Shown one piece after another: positions 1 through 7,528 of a DNA stretch of 31,585 nucleotides (position 1 is the stretch's first letter; every line of letters starts with the position of its first letter). This DNA is from Microbacterium sp. GTDB lineage: Bacteria > Actinomycetota > Actinomycetes > Actinomycetales > Microbacteriaceae. Both the position numbers and the translations under genes were made by a program. The notes beneath the pieces were generated by a model. The model did not search any database, was not told the origin of the DNA, and saw nothing but the letters and a program-made list of their open reading frames with translations. The DNA lies in NCBI RefSeq assembly GCF_003248605.1, contig NZ_QFPF01000023.1, positions 1 through 31,585 on the forward strand, given 5' to 3'.

Positions 1-61
1 TGTCGAACTGGTGGTGGTGCACGCCGATCCTCGGGGAGGCGGTCGGGGCGGTCGTCGTCAC
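1..61 (-). CDS. sdhA: Succinate dehydrogenase flavoprotein subunit, N-terminal fragment
   Basis: Only the first 20 codons lie in the window; the gene runs off the left edge. Read on the minus strand from the GTG at 61-59, the peptide contains GVHHHQFD, the segment just before the FAD-binding Rossmann motif in actinobacterial SdhA. An AAGG sequence lies 10 nt before the GTG. It follows sdhD by 41 nt, which is the usual sdhC-sdhD-sdhA(-sdhB) order, so it is almost certainly co-transcribed. SdhA carries covalent FAD and oxidises succinate to fumarate on the cytoplasmic face of complex II. The identification rests on a short peptide plus context. Confidence 0.75.
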   Translation of the reverse strand, partial: MTTTAPTASPRIGVHHHQFD

Positions 62-102
62 GGTGCTGGTGCCTTACGTCGGGGGTCGTCGGAGGGGAGG
101 TG

Positions 103-558
103 TCAGCCCTGGGCCTGGCACGAATCCCAGAGCGAGCTCGATTCGGTGACCCCGATGCAGGGGTCGAAGGTGAAGACCACGAGGGTGCCGAGCACGATGA
201 GGAAGCCGGCGGAGAGGCCGATCGCCCACACGAGCACCGAGCGCACGCGCGGGGAGGTGACGTAGTCGTTCGTGATCGTGCGCATGCCGTTCGCGCCGTG
301 GATGAGCGCGAGCCACAGCATCAGCACGTCCCACCACTGCCAGAACGGGTTGGCGAGCTTGCCCGCGACGAACCCGAAGTCGATGCCGTGGATGCCGTCG
401 CCCAGCATCAGGTTGACGAACAGGTGGCCGAAGATCAGCACCACCAGCAGCACGCCCGAGGCGCGCATGTACAGCCAGCCCCACTTCTCGAGGTTGACGC
501 CGCGGCGTCGCGGGGCGGTGTGCGGGGAGCGGGGTGCGGCGAGGTCGGCGGTGGTCAT
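103..558 (-). CDS. sdhD: Succinate dehydrogenase membrane anchor subunit SdhD
   Basis: The 151-residue protein has three hydrophobic segments (about 28-50, 72-92 and 108-130). Histidines in the first two (IFGHLFVNLM, ALIHGANGMR) sit where complex II anchors hold haem b ligands. Length and charge pattern match actinobacterial SdhD (SdhC/SdhD family). It anchors SdhAB to the membrane and helps form the quinone site. The start ATG shares its A with the TGA of sdhC (TGATG), indicating translational coupling. The C-terminus (about the last 20 residues) is hydrophilic and contains two cysteines. No anomaly seen. Confidence 0.93.
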   Translation of the reverse strand: MTTADLAAPRSPHTAPRRRGVNLEKWGWLYMRASGVLLVVLIFGHLFVNLMLGDGIHGIDFGFVAGKLANPFWQWWDVLMLWLALIHGANGMRTITNDYVTSPRVRSVLVWAIGLSAGFLIVLGTLVVFTFDPCIGVTESSSLWDSCQAQG

Positions 559-986
559 CAGTGCCCTCCTCCGGCGAAGACGTTGATCAGGTGGCGCGGG
601 GTGAAGGCGATCATCGTGACTGCCCAGATGCCGAGGACGCCCCAGAACATCTGCCGCTGGTACTTCGCGCCCTTCGACCAGAAGTCGATGAGGATGATGC
701 GCAGGCCGTTGAAGGCGTGGTAAGCGATCGCTCCGACGAGGGCGACCTCGCCGATGCCCATGATCGGGTTCTTGTAGGTGCCGATCACGGCGTCATACGC
801 CTCGGGTGAGACGCGGATGAGGGCCGTGTCGAGCACGTGCACAAGAAGGAAGAAGAAGATGGCGACACCGGTGATGCGGTGCAGCACCCATGACCACATT
901 CCCTCGCGGCCCCGATACAGGGTTCCTGCGGGACGTTTCGAGGTGGTCTCCGATATGGACGGTGCCGGGCGTGTTCCTGCGGACAC
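558..986 (-). CDS. sdhC: Succinate dehydrogenase cytochrome b556 subunit SdhC
   Basis: This 142-residue membrane protein has three predicted membrane helices. The family signature SWVLHRITGV (about 32-41) is followed by LLVHVLD, and a second conserved His lies in AIAYHAFNGLR, giving the haem and quinone-site residues of the SdhC family. The GTG start at 986 is supported by AGGAGG six nt upstream. It is the first gene of the sdh operon leaving the window to the left. Transcription probably starts in the 987-1150 divergent region, which contains a perfect palindrome shared with manC. Function: membrane anchor and haem b subunit passing electrons from SdhB to menaquinone. Confidence 0.93.
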   Translation of the reverse strand: MSAGTRPAPSISETTSKRPAGTLYRGREGMWSWVLHRITGVAIFFFLLVHVLDTALIRVSPEAYDAVIGTYKNPIMGIGEVALVGAIAYHAFNGLRIILIDFWSKGAKYQRQMFWGVLGIWAVTMIAFTPRHLINVFAGGGH

Positions 987-1052
987 GGTCGTCCTCCTGT
1001 CGCTGCGACGTCGCTGTGCGCGGGCGCGGACGTGAAGCGCGGGCGCCCGCCC

Positions 1053-1058
1053 ATCTTA
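1053..1058 (-). promoter_or_regulatory. Possible -10 element of the sdh operon
   Basis: On the minus strand the region reads CCATAAGAT, with TAAGAT as a good -10 hexamer. It would give an untranslated leader of about 60 nt ending in the strong sdhC ribosome binding site. No convincing -35 box is visible at 16-18 bp. The palindrome at 1096-1119 lies about 38 bp upstream of it. Confidence 0.3.
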
Positions 1059-1095
1059 TGGCGGCGCGGATCGGCCCGGCGAGTGAGGCGGGCCT

Positions 1096-1119
1096 AACTC
1101 TCTCGACATCGAGAGAGTT
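1096..1119. promoter_or_regulatory. Perfect 11-bp inverted repeat, candidate operator between sdhC and manC
   Basis: The half-site AACTCTCTCGA is followed after a 2-bp spacer (CA) by its exact reverse complement, a 24-bp dyad. It lies between two divergent genes; its right arm covers the expected -35 region of the manC promoter. It stands out as relatively A/T-rich sequence in a G+C-rich spacer. The size and symmetry suit a homodimeric repressor or activator. I do not recognise the regulator. Confidence 0.65.
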
Positions 1120-1138
1120 TCGTGTCACACGGGCCCGC

Positions 1139-1150
1139 TAGCCTGTGCTC
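1139..1150 (+). promoter_or_regulatory. Leaderless-type promoter of manC (-10 TAGCCT)
   Basis: TAGCCT (1139-1144) fits the actinobacterial TANNNT -10 pattern and ends 6 nt before the ATG at 1151. No Shine-Dalgarno sequence precedes the ATG. Transcription would start at or very near the start codon, giving a leaderless mRNA. The same layout recurs at several other genes in this window. Confidence 0.5.
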
Positions 1151-2128
1151 ATGGCGGACCCCATCGCAGACTTCTACTCGGTCATCCCCGCGGGCGGCAT
1201 CGGCAGCAGGCTGTGGCCGCTCTCCCGAGCCGACGCCCCGAAGTTCCTGCACGATCTGACCGGATCCGGCCAGACGCTGCTGCGCGACACGTGGGACCGG
1301 CTCGCGCCCCTGTCGGGAGAGGGACGCATCGCCGTCGTCACGGGCCGGGCCCATCGCGCCGCCGTCGAGCGCGAGCTGCCCGGCATCCCCGACCCCAACG
1401 TGTTCCTCGAATCCGAGCCGCGCGATTCGGCCGCCGCGATCGGTCTCGCGGCGGCGATCCTCGTGCGCCGCGAGCCCGACGTCATCATCGGATCCTTCGC
1501 CGCCGACCACGTCATCCGCGGCACGCGTACGTTCGAGTTCGCGGTGCGACAGGCGGTGGCGGTCGCGCGCGACGGCTACATCTGCACGATCGGCATCCAG
1601 CCCTCCGAGCCCTCTGTCGGCTTCGGGTACATCAAGAAGGGCGCCGAGCTCGAGGTGGATGCCGCTCCCGAGGCCGCGACGGTGGAGCGCTTCGTGGAGA
1701 AGCCCGACCTCGACACGGCGCGCGCCTACTTCGCCGATCGCTCGTTCCTCTGGAACGCGGGCATGTTCATCTGCCGCGCCGATGTGCTGCTCGAAGAGCT
1801 CGCCCGCAACGAGCCCGAGCTGCACGCCGGCCTCATCGAGCTCGCCGAGGCCTGGGACGATCGCGACCGACGCGGTCCCGTCGTCGACCGGGTCTGGCCG
1901 ACGCTGAAGAAGATCGCGATCGACTACGCCGTGGCGGAGCCCGCCGCCGAGCCCTCGAGCGGCATCGTGGTCACGCAGACCGCCCGCATCATCAGCCTCA
2001 TCGGCGTGCAGGACATCGTCGTGGTGGACACGCCGGACGCCCTGCTCGTCACGACGAGCGAGCACGCGCAGCGGGTGAAGGGCGTCGTCGACGCCCTCAA
2101 GCTCACCGGTCGGGGCGACGTGCTCTGA
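1151..2128 (+). CDS. manC: Mannose-1-phosphate guanylyltransferase, apparently with an internal deletion
   Basis: The protein (325 aa from the ATG) belongs to the nucleotidyltransferase family that makes GDP-mannose from GTP and mannose-1-phosphate. It has the nucleotide-binding motif GGIGSRLWPLSR (about 14-25), the PRDSAAAIG motif, the FVEKP motif and the WNAGMF motif. The ATG is preferred to an upstream GTG (1145) because a -10 box ends 6 nt before it. Family members are usually about 365-375 aa. Here the sequence jumps near residue 267 (about nt 1949-1954) from the segment ending YAVAEPAAE straight to PSSGIVV. It therefore lacks roughly 45 residues that normally hold the conserved W-D-D-V/I-G segment. 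The frame is kept. A real in-frame deletion or an assembly error could explain this; activity is doubtful as read. Confidence 0.85.
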   Translation: MADPIADFYSVIPAGGIGSRLWPLSRADAPKFLHDLTGSGQTLLRDTWDRLAPLSGEGRIAVVTGRAHRAAVERELPGIPDPNVFLESEPRDSAAAIGLAAAILVRREPDVIIGSFAADHVIRGTRTFEFAVRQAVAVARDGYICTIGIQPSEPSVGFGYIKKGAELEVDAAPEAATVERFVEKPDLDTARAYFADRSFLWNAGMFICRADVLLEELARNEPELHAGLIELAEAWDDRDRRGPVVDRVWPTLKKIAIDYAVAEPAAEPSSGIVVTQTARIISLIGVQDIVVVDTPDALLVTTSEHAQRVKGVVDALKLTGRGDVL

Positions 2129-2160
2129 CCTGCCGGCGCCGGCGAAACTGCGTCCTGCGT

Positions 2161-2181
2161 GACGCGGGATCGCGTCTTTTA
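2161..2181 (+). terminator. Rho-independent terminator after manC
   Basis: GACGCG and CGCGTC form a perfect 6-bp stem around the loop GGAT and are followed directly by TTTTAT. It lies 33 nt after the manC stop. A 12-bp G+C palindrome (2132-2143) lies between them. It would separate manC transcription from the nucleoside cluster. Confidence 0.7.
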
Positions 2182-2250
2182 TAACCATTGGGTTTCGCGG
2201 CCCGCATCGCGTCGGGCGGCGGCCGTCACACGGGGTAACGTTTCGTCGGC

Positions 2251-2273
2251 GGATCCCGTATCGGTCGGGATCC
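2251..2273. promoter_or_regulatory. 8-bp inverted repeat in the leader of the BMP lipoprotein gene
   Basis: GGATCCCG and CGGGATCC are exact reverse complements separated by 7 nt. They lie 12 nt before the ribosome binding site (GGAGG, 2285-2289) of the lipoprotein gene. A possible -10 (TAACGT, 2236-2241) lies just upstream, so the repeat would fall in the early transcript or overlap the start region. It could be an operator for a nucleoside-responsive repressor or an RNA hairpin. No -35 box is clear. Confidence 0.4.
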
Positions 2274-2294
2274 CGCGAGTCTTTGGAGGACACA

Positions 2295-3392
2295 GTGAGG
2301 ATCACGAAGAAGGCCGCGTTCAGCGGTCTCGCGCTGGTTTCCGCGGCCGCCGTTCTTGCCGGTTGCGGCGCGGCACCGGAGGAGACCGACGGCGGCGACG
2401 GAGGGGAAGCGCTCGACTTCCTGCCCTGCATGGTCTCGGACGCGGGCGGGTTCGATGACAAGTCCTTCAACCAGCTTGGTTTCGAGGGAATGGTCGCGGC
2501 TGCCGAGGAGCTCCGCACCGACTACATCGAGGTCGAGTCGCAGGCCGAGACCGACTACAACGCCAACCTGCAGAGCCTGGTCGACCAGGGCTGCGACGCG
2601 ATCGTGACGGTGGGCTTCCTGCTCGCGCCGGCCGCGCTCGAATCCGCCACGGCCAACCCGGAGGTCGAGTACATCTCGATCGACGACACCGTCGACCAGG
2701 ACTTCGACGGCACGACCGACGCCGAGAACATCAAGCCGATCATCTTCGACACCGCCCAGGCCGCGTTCCTCGCGGGCTACCTGTCGGCCGGCGTCTCGCA
2801 GACCGGTGTCGTGGGCACCTTCGGCGGCCTGAACATCCCGACCGTGACGATCTTCATGGACGGCTTCGCGCAGGGCGTCGAGTACTACAACGAGGAGATG
2901 GGCGCGGACGTCCAGGTCGTCGGCTGGGACCGGGCGGCTGAGGACGGCTCGTTCACGGGCGGCTTCGAGGCCAACGACGCCGCGCGCCAGCTCGCGCAGG
3001 GCCTGATCGACCAGAACGTCGACGTGCTGCTGCCCGTCGGCGGCCCGATCTACCAGTCGGCCGCGGCCGCCATCCGCGACTCGGGTCGCGAGATCGCGTT
3101 GCTGGGTGTCGACGCCGACGTGTTCGAGACCGACCCCTCGGTGGGCGACCTGCTGCTCACGTCGATCCGCAAGGGCATCGACGTCGGCACGCACGAGGCC
3201 CTCGTCGAGGCCGGCAACGGCGAGTTCGACGCGACGCCGTTCATCGGCACCCTCGAGAACGAGGGCGTGGGCCTGGCCCCGTTCCACGACTGGGAGGACC
3301 GCGTCCCGGCCGAGCTGGCAGCGACCATCGAGGAACTGCAGGCAGCGATCATCGCCGGTGAGATCACCGTCGAGTCCTACCTCGCGGGCTGA
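2295..3392 (+). CDS. BMP/PnrA-family nucleoside-binding lipoprotein of an ABC transporter
   Basis: The 365-aa protein starts with a lipoprotein signal peptide (RITKK, hydrophobic stretch, lipobox LAGC with Cys near residue 24), so it should be tethered outside the membrane. The mature part opens with the BMP-family signature VSDAGGFDDKSFNQ. It has the two-lobe periplasmic-binding fold typical of PnrA/TmpC and Bacillus NupN-type nucleoside receptors. The GTG at 2295 is chosen because GGAGGA precedes it at 4-5 nt spacing and because an upstream in-frame TTG would put the ribosome binding site inside the gene. ATPase and permease genes follow, then cdd, deoA and add. That context points strongly to purine/pyrimidine nucleosides as ligand. 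A hairpin follows the stop codon. Confidence 0.92.
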   Translation: MRITKKAAFSGLALVSAAAVLAGCGAAPEETDGGDGGEALDFLPCMVSDAGGFDDKSFNQLGFEGMVAAAEELRTDYIEVESQAETDYNANLQSLVDQGCDAIVTVGFLLAPAALESATANPEVEYISIDDTVDQDFDGTTDAENIKPIIFDTAQAAFLAGYLSAGVSQTGVVGTFGGLNIPTVTIFMDGFAQGVEYYNEEMGADVQVVGWDRAAEDGSFTGGFEANDAARQLAQGLIDQNVDVLLPVGGPIYQSAAAAIRDSGREIALLGVDADVFETDPSVGDLLLTSIRKGIDVGTHEALVEAGNGEFDATPFIGTLENEGVGLAPFHDWEDRVPAELAATIEELQAAIIAGEITVESYLAG

Positions 3393-3407
3393 TCACCGCA
3401 CCGAGCA

Positions 3408-3446
3408 GGGGAGGTCGGCGCATGCCGGCCTCCCCTCTTCCTTTCG
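3408..3446 (+). terminator. Hairpin (partial terminator) between the lipoprotein and ATPase genes
   Basis: GGGGAGGTCGGC and GCCGGCCTCCCC pair over 12 bp with one G-U wobble around the loop GCAT. A pyrimidine/T-rich tail follows (TCTTCCTTTC). It begins 15 nt after the lipoprotein stop. It should stop or process much of the transcript there, leaving more binding-protein mRNA than transporter mRNA. A separate promoter follows before the ATPase gene. Confidence 0.65.
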
Positions 3447-3481
3447 TCGGGATCCCTCGCGGTATCCCCTCCACCCGCAAC

Positions 3482-3494
3482 TAGGATCGGGAGC
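3482..3494 (+). promoter_or_regulatory. Leaderless-type internal promoter of the ABC ATPase gene
   Basis: TAGGAT (3482-3487) is a good -10 hexamer ending 7 nt before the ATG at 3495. The GGGAG between them is too close to the ATG (2 nt) to be a normal ribosome binding site. A start here would re-initiate transcription after the hairpin at 3408-3446. Confidence 0.45.
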
Positions 3495-5015
3495 ATGAAG
3501 CTCGAACTTCGAGGCATAACGAAGACGTTCGGGGCTCTGGTGGCCAATGACCACATCGACCTCACCGTGGAGGCCGGAGAGATCCACTGCCTCCTCGGTG
3601 AGAACGGGGCCGGCAAGTCGACGCTGATGAACGTGCTGTACGGGCTGTATCAGGCCGATTCCGGCGAGATCCTGCTCGACGACGTCGTCCAGCACTTCGC
3701 GGGTCCCGGCGACGCGATGCGCGCCGGCATCGGCATGGTGCACCAGCACTTCATGCTGATTCCCGTCTTCACGGTGGCCGAGAACGTGATGCTGGGCCAC
3801 GAGCAGACCCGCTTCGGCGGCAGGCTCGACCTGCCGGCCGCGCGCGCCAAAGTGCGCGAGATCTCCGATCGTTTCGGGTTCGACGTCGATCCGGACGCGC
3901 TCGTGGACGACCTGCCCGTCGGTGTGCAGCAGCGCGTCGAGATCATCAAGGCGCTCTCCCGCGACGCGCGCGTGCTCGTGTTCGACGAGCCGACCGCGGT
4001 GCTCACCCCGCAGGAGACCGACGAGCTGATGGCGATCATGCGCCAGCTCAAGGACGCGGGCACGTCGATCGTCTTCATCACGCACAAGCTGCGCGAGGTG
4101 CGCGAGGTCGCCGACCGCATCACGGTGGTTCGCCTGGGCAAGGTCGTCGGCGAGGCCGCCCCGACAGCATCCAACGCCGAACTGGCCTCGCTGATGGTGG
4201 GCCGCGCCGTCGAGCTGACCGTGCACAAGGACCCGCCGACCCTGGGCGAGAAGGCACTGGTCGTCGATGACCTCACGGTGATCGACCACACCGGTCAGCT
4301 CGTCGTCAACCACGTCAGCTTCGAGGTGCGCGCGGGCGAGATCCTCGCCGTCGCCGGTGTGCAGGGCAACGGGCAGACCGAGCTGAGCGAGGCCCTCGTC
4401 GGCCTGCAGCCCCGTGTGCAGGGCTCCGTGACCCTCGACGGGGCGGAGCTCGTCGGATCGAGCGTGCGCCGCGTGCTCGACGCCGGCGTCGGATTCGTCC
4501 CCGAGGATCGCAAGGAGGACGGGCTCGTCGGCGAGTTCACGATCGCCGAGAACCTCATGCTCGACCGTGCCGACGGCGCCCCGTTCGTGCGGGCGGGCAC
4601 GGTGCAGCGGGTCAAGCTCAGTGACTTCGCGCGCGAGAAGGTCGCCGAGTTCGATGTGCGCACCCCGTCGATCGAGACGAAGGTGGGCCGGCTCTCGGGC
4701 GGTAACCAGCAGAAGGTGGTCCTGGCGCGCGAGCTCAGCCGGGACCTGCGACTCCTCGTCGCCGCCCAGCCCACCCGCGGCGTCGACGTCGGATCGATCG
4801 AGTTCATCCACAAGCGCATCGTGCAGACGCGGGATGCCGGGGTGCCGGTCATCGTCGTCTCGACCGAGCTCGACGAGGTCACGGCCCTCGCCGACCGGAT
4901 CATGGTGATGTATCGCGGGCGCGTCGTCGGCATCGTGCCGGGCGACACGCCCCGCGACGTGCTCGGTCTGATGATGGCGGGCGAGGCCCCGAACCTCGAA
5001 GGAGCCGCGGCATGA
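3495..5015 (+). CDS. Nucleoside ABC transporter, tandem ATP-binding protein
   Basis: The 506-aa protein contains two fused ATPase domains, as in RbsA and Bacillus NupO-type nucleoside importers. Domain 1 (about 1-240) has Walker A GENGAGKST (35-43), a signature-like VGVQQRVEI and Walker B VLVFDEPTAVL. Domain 2 (about 255-500) has a degenerate Walker A (GVQGNGQTE), the signature LSGGNQQKV, and QPTRGVD in place of the Walker B/catalytic Glu. This asymmetry is normal for the family, so only one site is expected to hydrolyse ATP efficiently. It energises uptake by the two permeases downstream. Its TGA overlaps the ATG of permease 1 (ATGA). Confidence 0.93.
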   Translation: MKLELRGITKTFGALVANDHIDLTVEAGEIHCLLGENGAGKSTLMNVLYGLYQADSGEILLDDVVQHFAGPGDAMRAGIGMVHQHFMLIPVFTVAENVMLGHEQTRFGGRLDLPAARAKVREISDRFGFDVDPDALVDDLPVGVQQRVEIIKALSRDARVLVFDEPTAVLTPQETDELMAIMRQLKDAGTSIVFITHKLREVREVADRITVVRLGKVVGEAAPTASNAELASLMVGRAVELTVHKDPPTLGEKALVVDDLTVIDHTGQLVVNHVSFEVRAGEILAVAGVQGNGQTELSEALVGLQPRVQGSVTLDGAELVGSSVRRVLDAGVGFVPEDRKEDGLVGEFTIAENLMLDRADGAPFVRAGTVQRVKLSDFAREKVAEFDVRTPSIETKVGRLSGGNQQKVVLARELSRDLRLLVAAQPTRGVDVGSIEFIHKRIVQTRDAGVPVIVVSTELDEVTALADRIMVMYRGRVVGIVPGDTPRDVLGLMMAGEAPNLEGAAA

Positions 5016-6231
5016 GCGCGACGACGACCACCGCGTCCCCGACCGGCGCGGATCAGGAGCCCAGTCGCTGGCATCGCGCGTTCCGCGAGATCGCCACCGG
5101 AAACGCCATCATCTCGGTGCTGGCCGTCGTGATGGCGCTGCTCGTGGGCGCCATCATGATCGCTTTCACCGATGAGGACGTCCAGGCGTCCGCAGGCTAC
5201 TTCTTCGCCCGACCAGGAGATACGCTCGTCGCCATCTGGGAGGCCGTCGCGGGCGCCTACTCCGCGTTCTTCCAGGGCGCGATCTACAACTTCCGCCGGC
5301 CCGACTTCGCCACCGGCATCCGACCCCTCACCGAGACGCTGACCTTCGCGACGCCCCTCATCGCGGCGGGGCTCGGCGTCGCGCTCGCCAGATGCTCATG
5401 GCCGCGGCGGCTGCGGGTTATGTGGGCTTCGCGATCGAGCTGCCCTTCGGCATCCACATGATCGTGGCGCTGCTGGCAGGTCTCGCCGCCGGCGCGGTAT
5501 GGGCGGGCATCGCGGGACTGCTGAAGGCGCGCACCGGGGCGCACGAGGTCATCGTGACGATCATGCTCAACTACGTCGCGCTGTACCTGATCACGTGGAT
5601 GCTGCGCACCCCGGGTCTGCTGCAGGCGCCGGGCACCAACAACCCGACTACGCCGGCGATGCGCGACACCGCCGTCTTCCCCGAGCTGCTCGGACCGCAG
5701 TACAACCTGCACTTCGGCTTCGTGCTCTCGATCGCCGCGGTCGTGCTCGTGTGGTGGATCCTCGATCGCTCGGCGCTGGGCTTCCAGTTCCGCGCGGTCG
5801 GCGAGAACCCCAACGCCGCTCGGGTCGCCGGCATCAACGTCAAGTCGATGTACGTCTATGCGATGCTCATCTCGGGCGCGCTCATCGGTCTCGCGGGTGT
5901 CAGCCAGGTGCTGGGCACCGTCACCACCGGCTTCTCGAGCGGCATCGACGCGGGTATCGGTTTCGACGCGATCACCGTCGCTCTGCTGGGCCGATCCACC
6001 CCGTGGGGCACCCTCGCCGCCGGTCTGCTGTTCGGCGCGTTCAAGGCGGGCGGCTTCGCGATGCAGGCCGCCGAGGGCGTGCCGATCGACATCGTGCTCG
6101 TCGTGCAGTCGCTGATCGTGCTCTTCATCGCCGCGCCCCCGCTCGTGCGGGCGATCTTCCGGCTTCCCGCACCGGGGTCCGCGCCCAAGAGGCAGCGGCC
6201 CATCGTCACCAAGGAGGTGGCAGCGAAGTGA
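5012..6231 (+). pseudogene. Nucleoside ABC transporter permease 1, frameshifted by a small deletion
   Basis: Two reading frames together make one permease of the BPD_transp_2 family (NupP-like). The first, from the ATG at 5012, has an N-terminal membrane segment near residues 30-52 and reads to the conserved LIAAGLGVALA. The second resumes with QMLMAAAAAGYVG and continues to the stop at 6231 through further membrane segments and the family motif GENPNAARVAGINV. The break is at about 5389/5390. Homologues carry about 12 residues here (typically like FRVGMFNIGGRG) between those pieces. A loss of 37 nt (12 codons plus one base) explains both the missing motif and the frame change; restored length would be about 418 aa. 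As read, the protein stops at 5461 after 149 aa. All neighbours are intact, so a sequencing or assembly error must be considered. Confidence 0.85.
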
Positions 6232-7526
6232 CCGCGCTCGCCGAACACCGCGACGGCGCCGCGGCGCCGATCGCACTCGAGAAGACCGTCGTCGTCAGCT
6301 GGAAGGCCCCGATCGCCTACGCGGTGGTCACCGTGCTGGCGGCCCTGCTGTTCTTCATCGCGCGCACCGACGGCGAGGCGGTCTTCCGCATCTCCGCCGC
6401 GGGTGATGCCGTGCAGCTGCCCGAGATCGTGCTGAGTGCCGGGGTCACGACGATCGTCTGCATCGTCCTCATGGTGATCATCGCCCTGGTGTCGGCGGTG
6501 CTCGTGCAGCGTCGACGTCGCGCGCCGATCTGGCTCGCCGTGCTCTTCGCCGTCGTCTTCATGATCGGGTTCCTCACCTGGGCCGCCGCGGGGGCATCCA
6601 TCCACGTCATCCCCCTGGCCGGGCTTCTGGCGGGCGCGCTGAGCCTGTCGGTGCCGCTCATCTTCGGTGCGCTGTGCGGCGTGATCAGCGAACGTGTCGG
6701 CGTCGTGAACATCGCGATCGAGGGTCAGCTGCTGGCGGGCGCGTTCACGTCGGCCGTCGTCGCGACCGCAACCGGCCAGCCTCTGCTGGGCCTTCTGGCT
6801 GCGGCGGTCGCGGGCGTTCTGGTTTCGTTCGTCCTCGCGGCCTTCTCGATCGTGTACCTCGTCGATCAGGTCATCGTCGGCGTCGTGCTGAACGTTCTGG
6901 TCGTCGGCGTGACGAGCTTCCTGTTCTCGCAGCTGCTCGCCCCGAATGCGGCGACACTCAACTCGCCGCCCCGGTTCGACCGCATCAACATCCCGTTCCT
7001 CGCCGACATCCCGCTCATCGGGCCGATGTTCTTCCGCCAGACGATCATCGTGTACCTCATGTACATCGCGGTGGTGCTGGTGTATATCGGGCTGTTCCAC
7101 ACCAAGTGGGGTCTGCGTCTGCGGTCCGTGGGCGAGCACCCGCAGGCCGCCGACACGGTGGGCATCAACGTGGCCCGCACGCGCTTCTGGAACGTCTCGC
7201 TCGGCGGCGCCATCGCGGGCATGGGCGGTGCGTTCTTCACACTCGGCTCGGTGGGGGCGTTCAACAAGGAGATGACCGCGGGGGCCGGCTTCATCGCGCT
7301 CGCCGCCGTCATCTTCGGCCAATGGGATCCGATCAAAGCGACCCTCGCGGCGCTGCTGTTCGGCTTCGCATCCAACCTGCAGAACACCCTCGGCGTCATC
7401 GGCTCTCCGGTGCCGAGCGAGTTCATGCTCATGCTGCCCTACGTCGTGACGATCTTCGCGGTCGCCGGCTTCGTGGGCAAGGTGCGCGGCCCCGCCGCGG
7501 CCGGCAAACCGTACATCAAGGGGTGA
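6228..7526 (+). CDS. Nucleoside ABC transporter permease 2
   Basis: The 432-aa protein has an unusual first membrane segment (about 25-45) followed by a block of eight or more hydrophobic segments, and belongs to the BPD_transp_2 family (NupQ/YufQ-like). Family motifs include GVISERVGVVNIAIEGQ (around 150-166), VGEHPQAADTVGINV, the ATP-binding-protein contact region, and the loop containing GSVGAFNKEMTAGAG. The GTG start at 6228 overlaps the stop of permease 1 (GTGA) and has AAGGAGG about 10 nt upstream. It forms the channel with permease 1; if the frameshift upstream is real, the importer may be non-functional. The TGA at 7524-7526 falls between the ribosome binding site and start codon of cdd. 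Confidence 0.92.
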   Translation: MTALAEHRDGAAAPIALEKTVVVSWKAPIAYAVVTVLAALLFFIARTDGEAVFRISAAGDAVQLPEIVLSAGVTTIVCIVLMVIIALVSAVLVQRRRRAPIWLAVLFAVVFMIGFLTWAAAGASIHVIPLAGLLAGALSLSVPLIFGALCGVISERVGVVNIAIEGQLLAGAFTSAVVATATGQPLLGLLAAAVAGVLVSFVLAAFSIVYLVDQVIVGVVLNVLVVGVTSFLFSQLLAPNAATLNSPPRFDRINIPFLADIPLIGPMFFRQTIIVYLMYIAVVLVYIGLFHTKWGLRLRSVGEHPQAADTVGINVARTRFWNVSLGGAIAGMGGAFFTLGSVGAFNKEMTAGAGFIALAAVIFGQWDPIKATLAALLFGFASNLQNTLGVIGSPVPSEFMLMLPYVVTIFAVAGFVGKVRGPAAAGKPYIKG

Positions 7527-7528
7527 TC

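Noticed and set aside
1145..1150. GTG at 1145 as start of manC
   Set aside because: It lies immediately after the -10 hexamer, too close for transcription to include it; the ATG at 1151 fits better.
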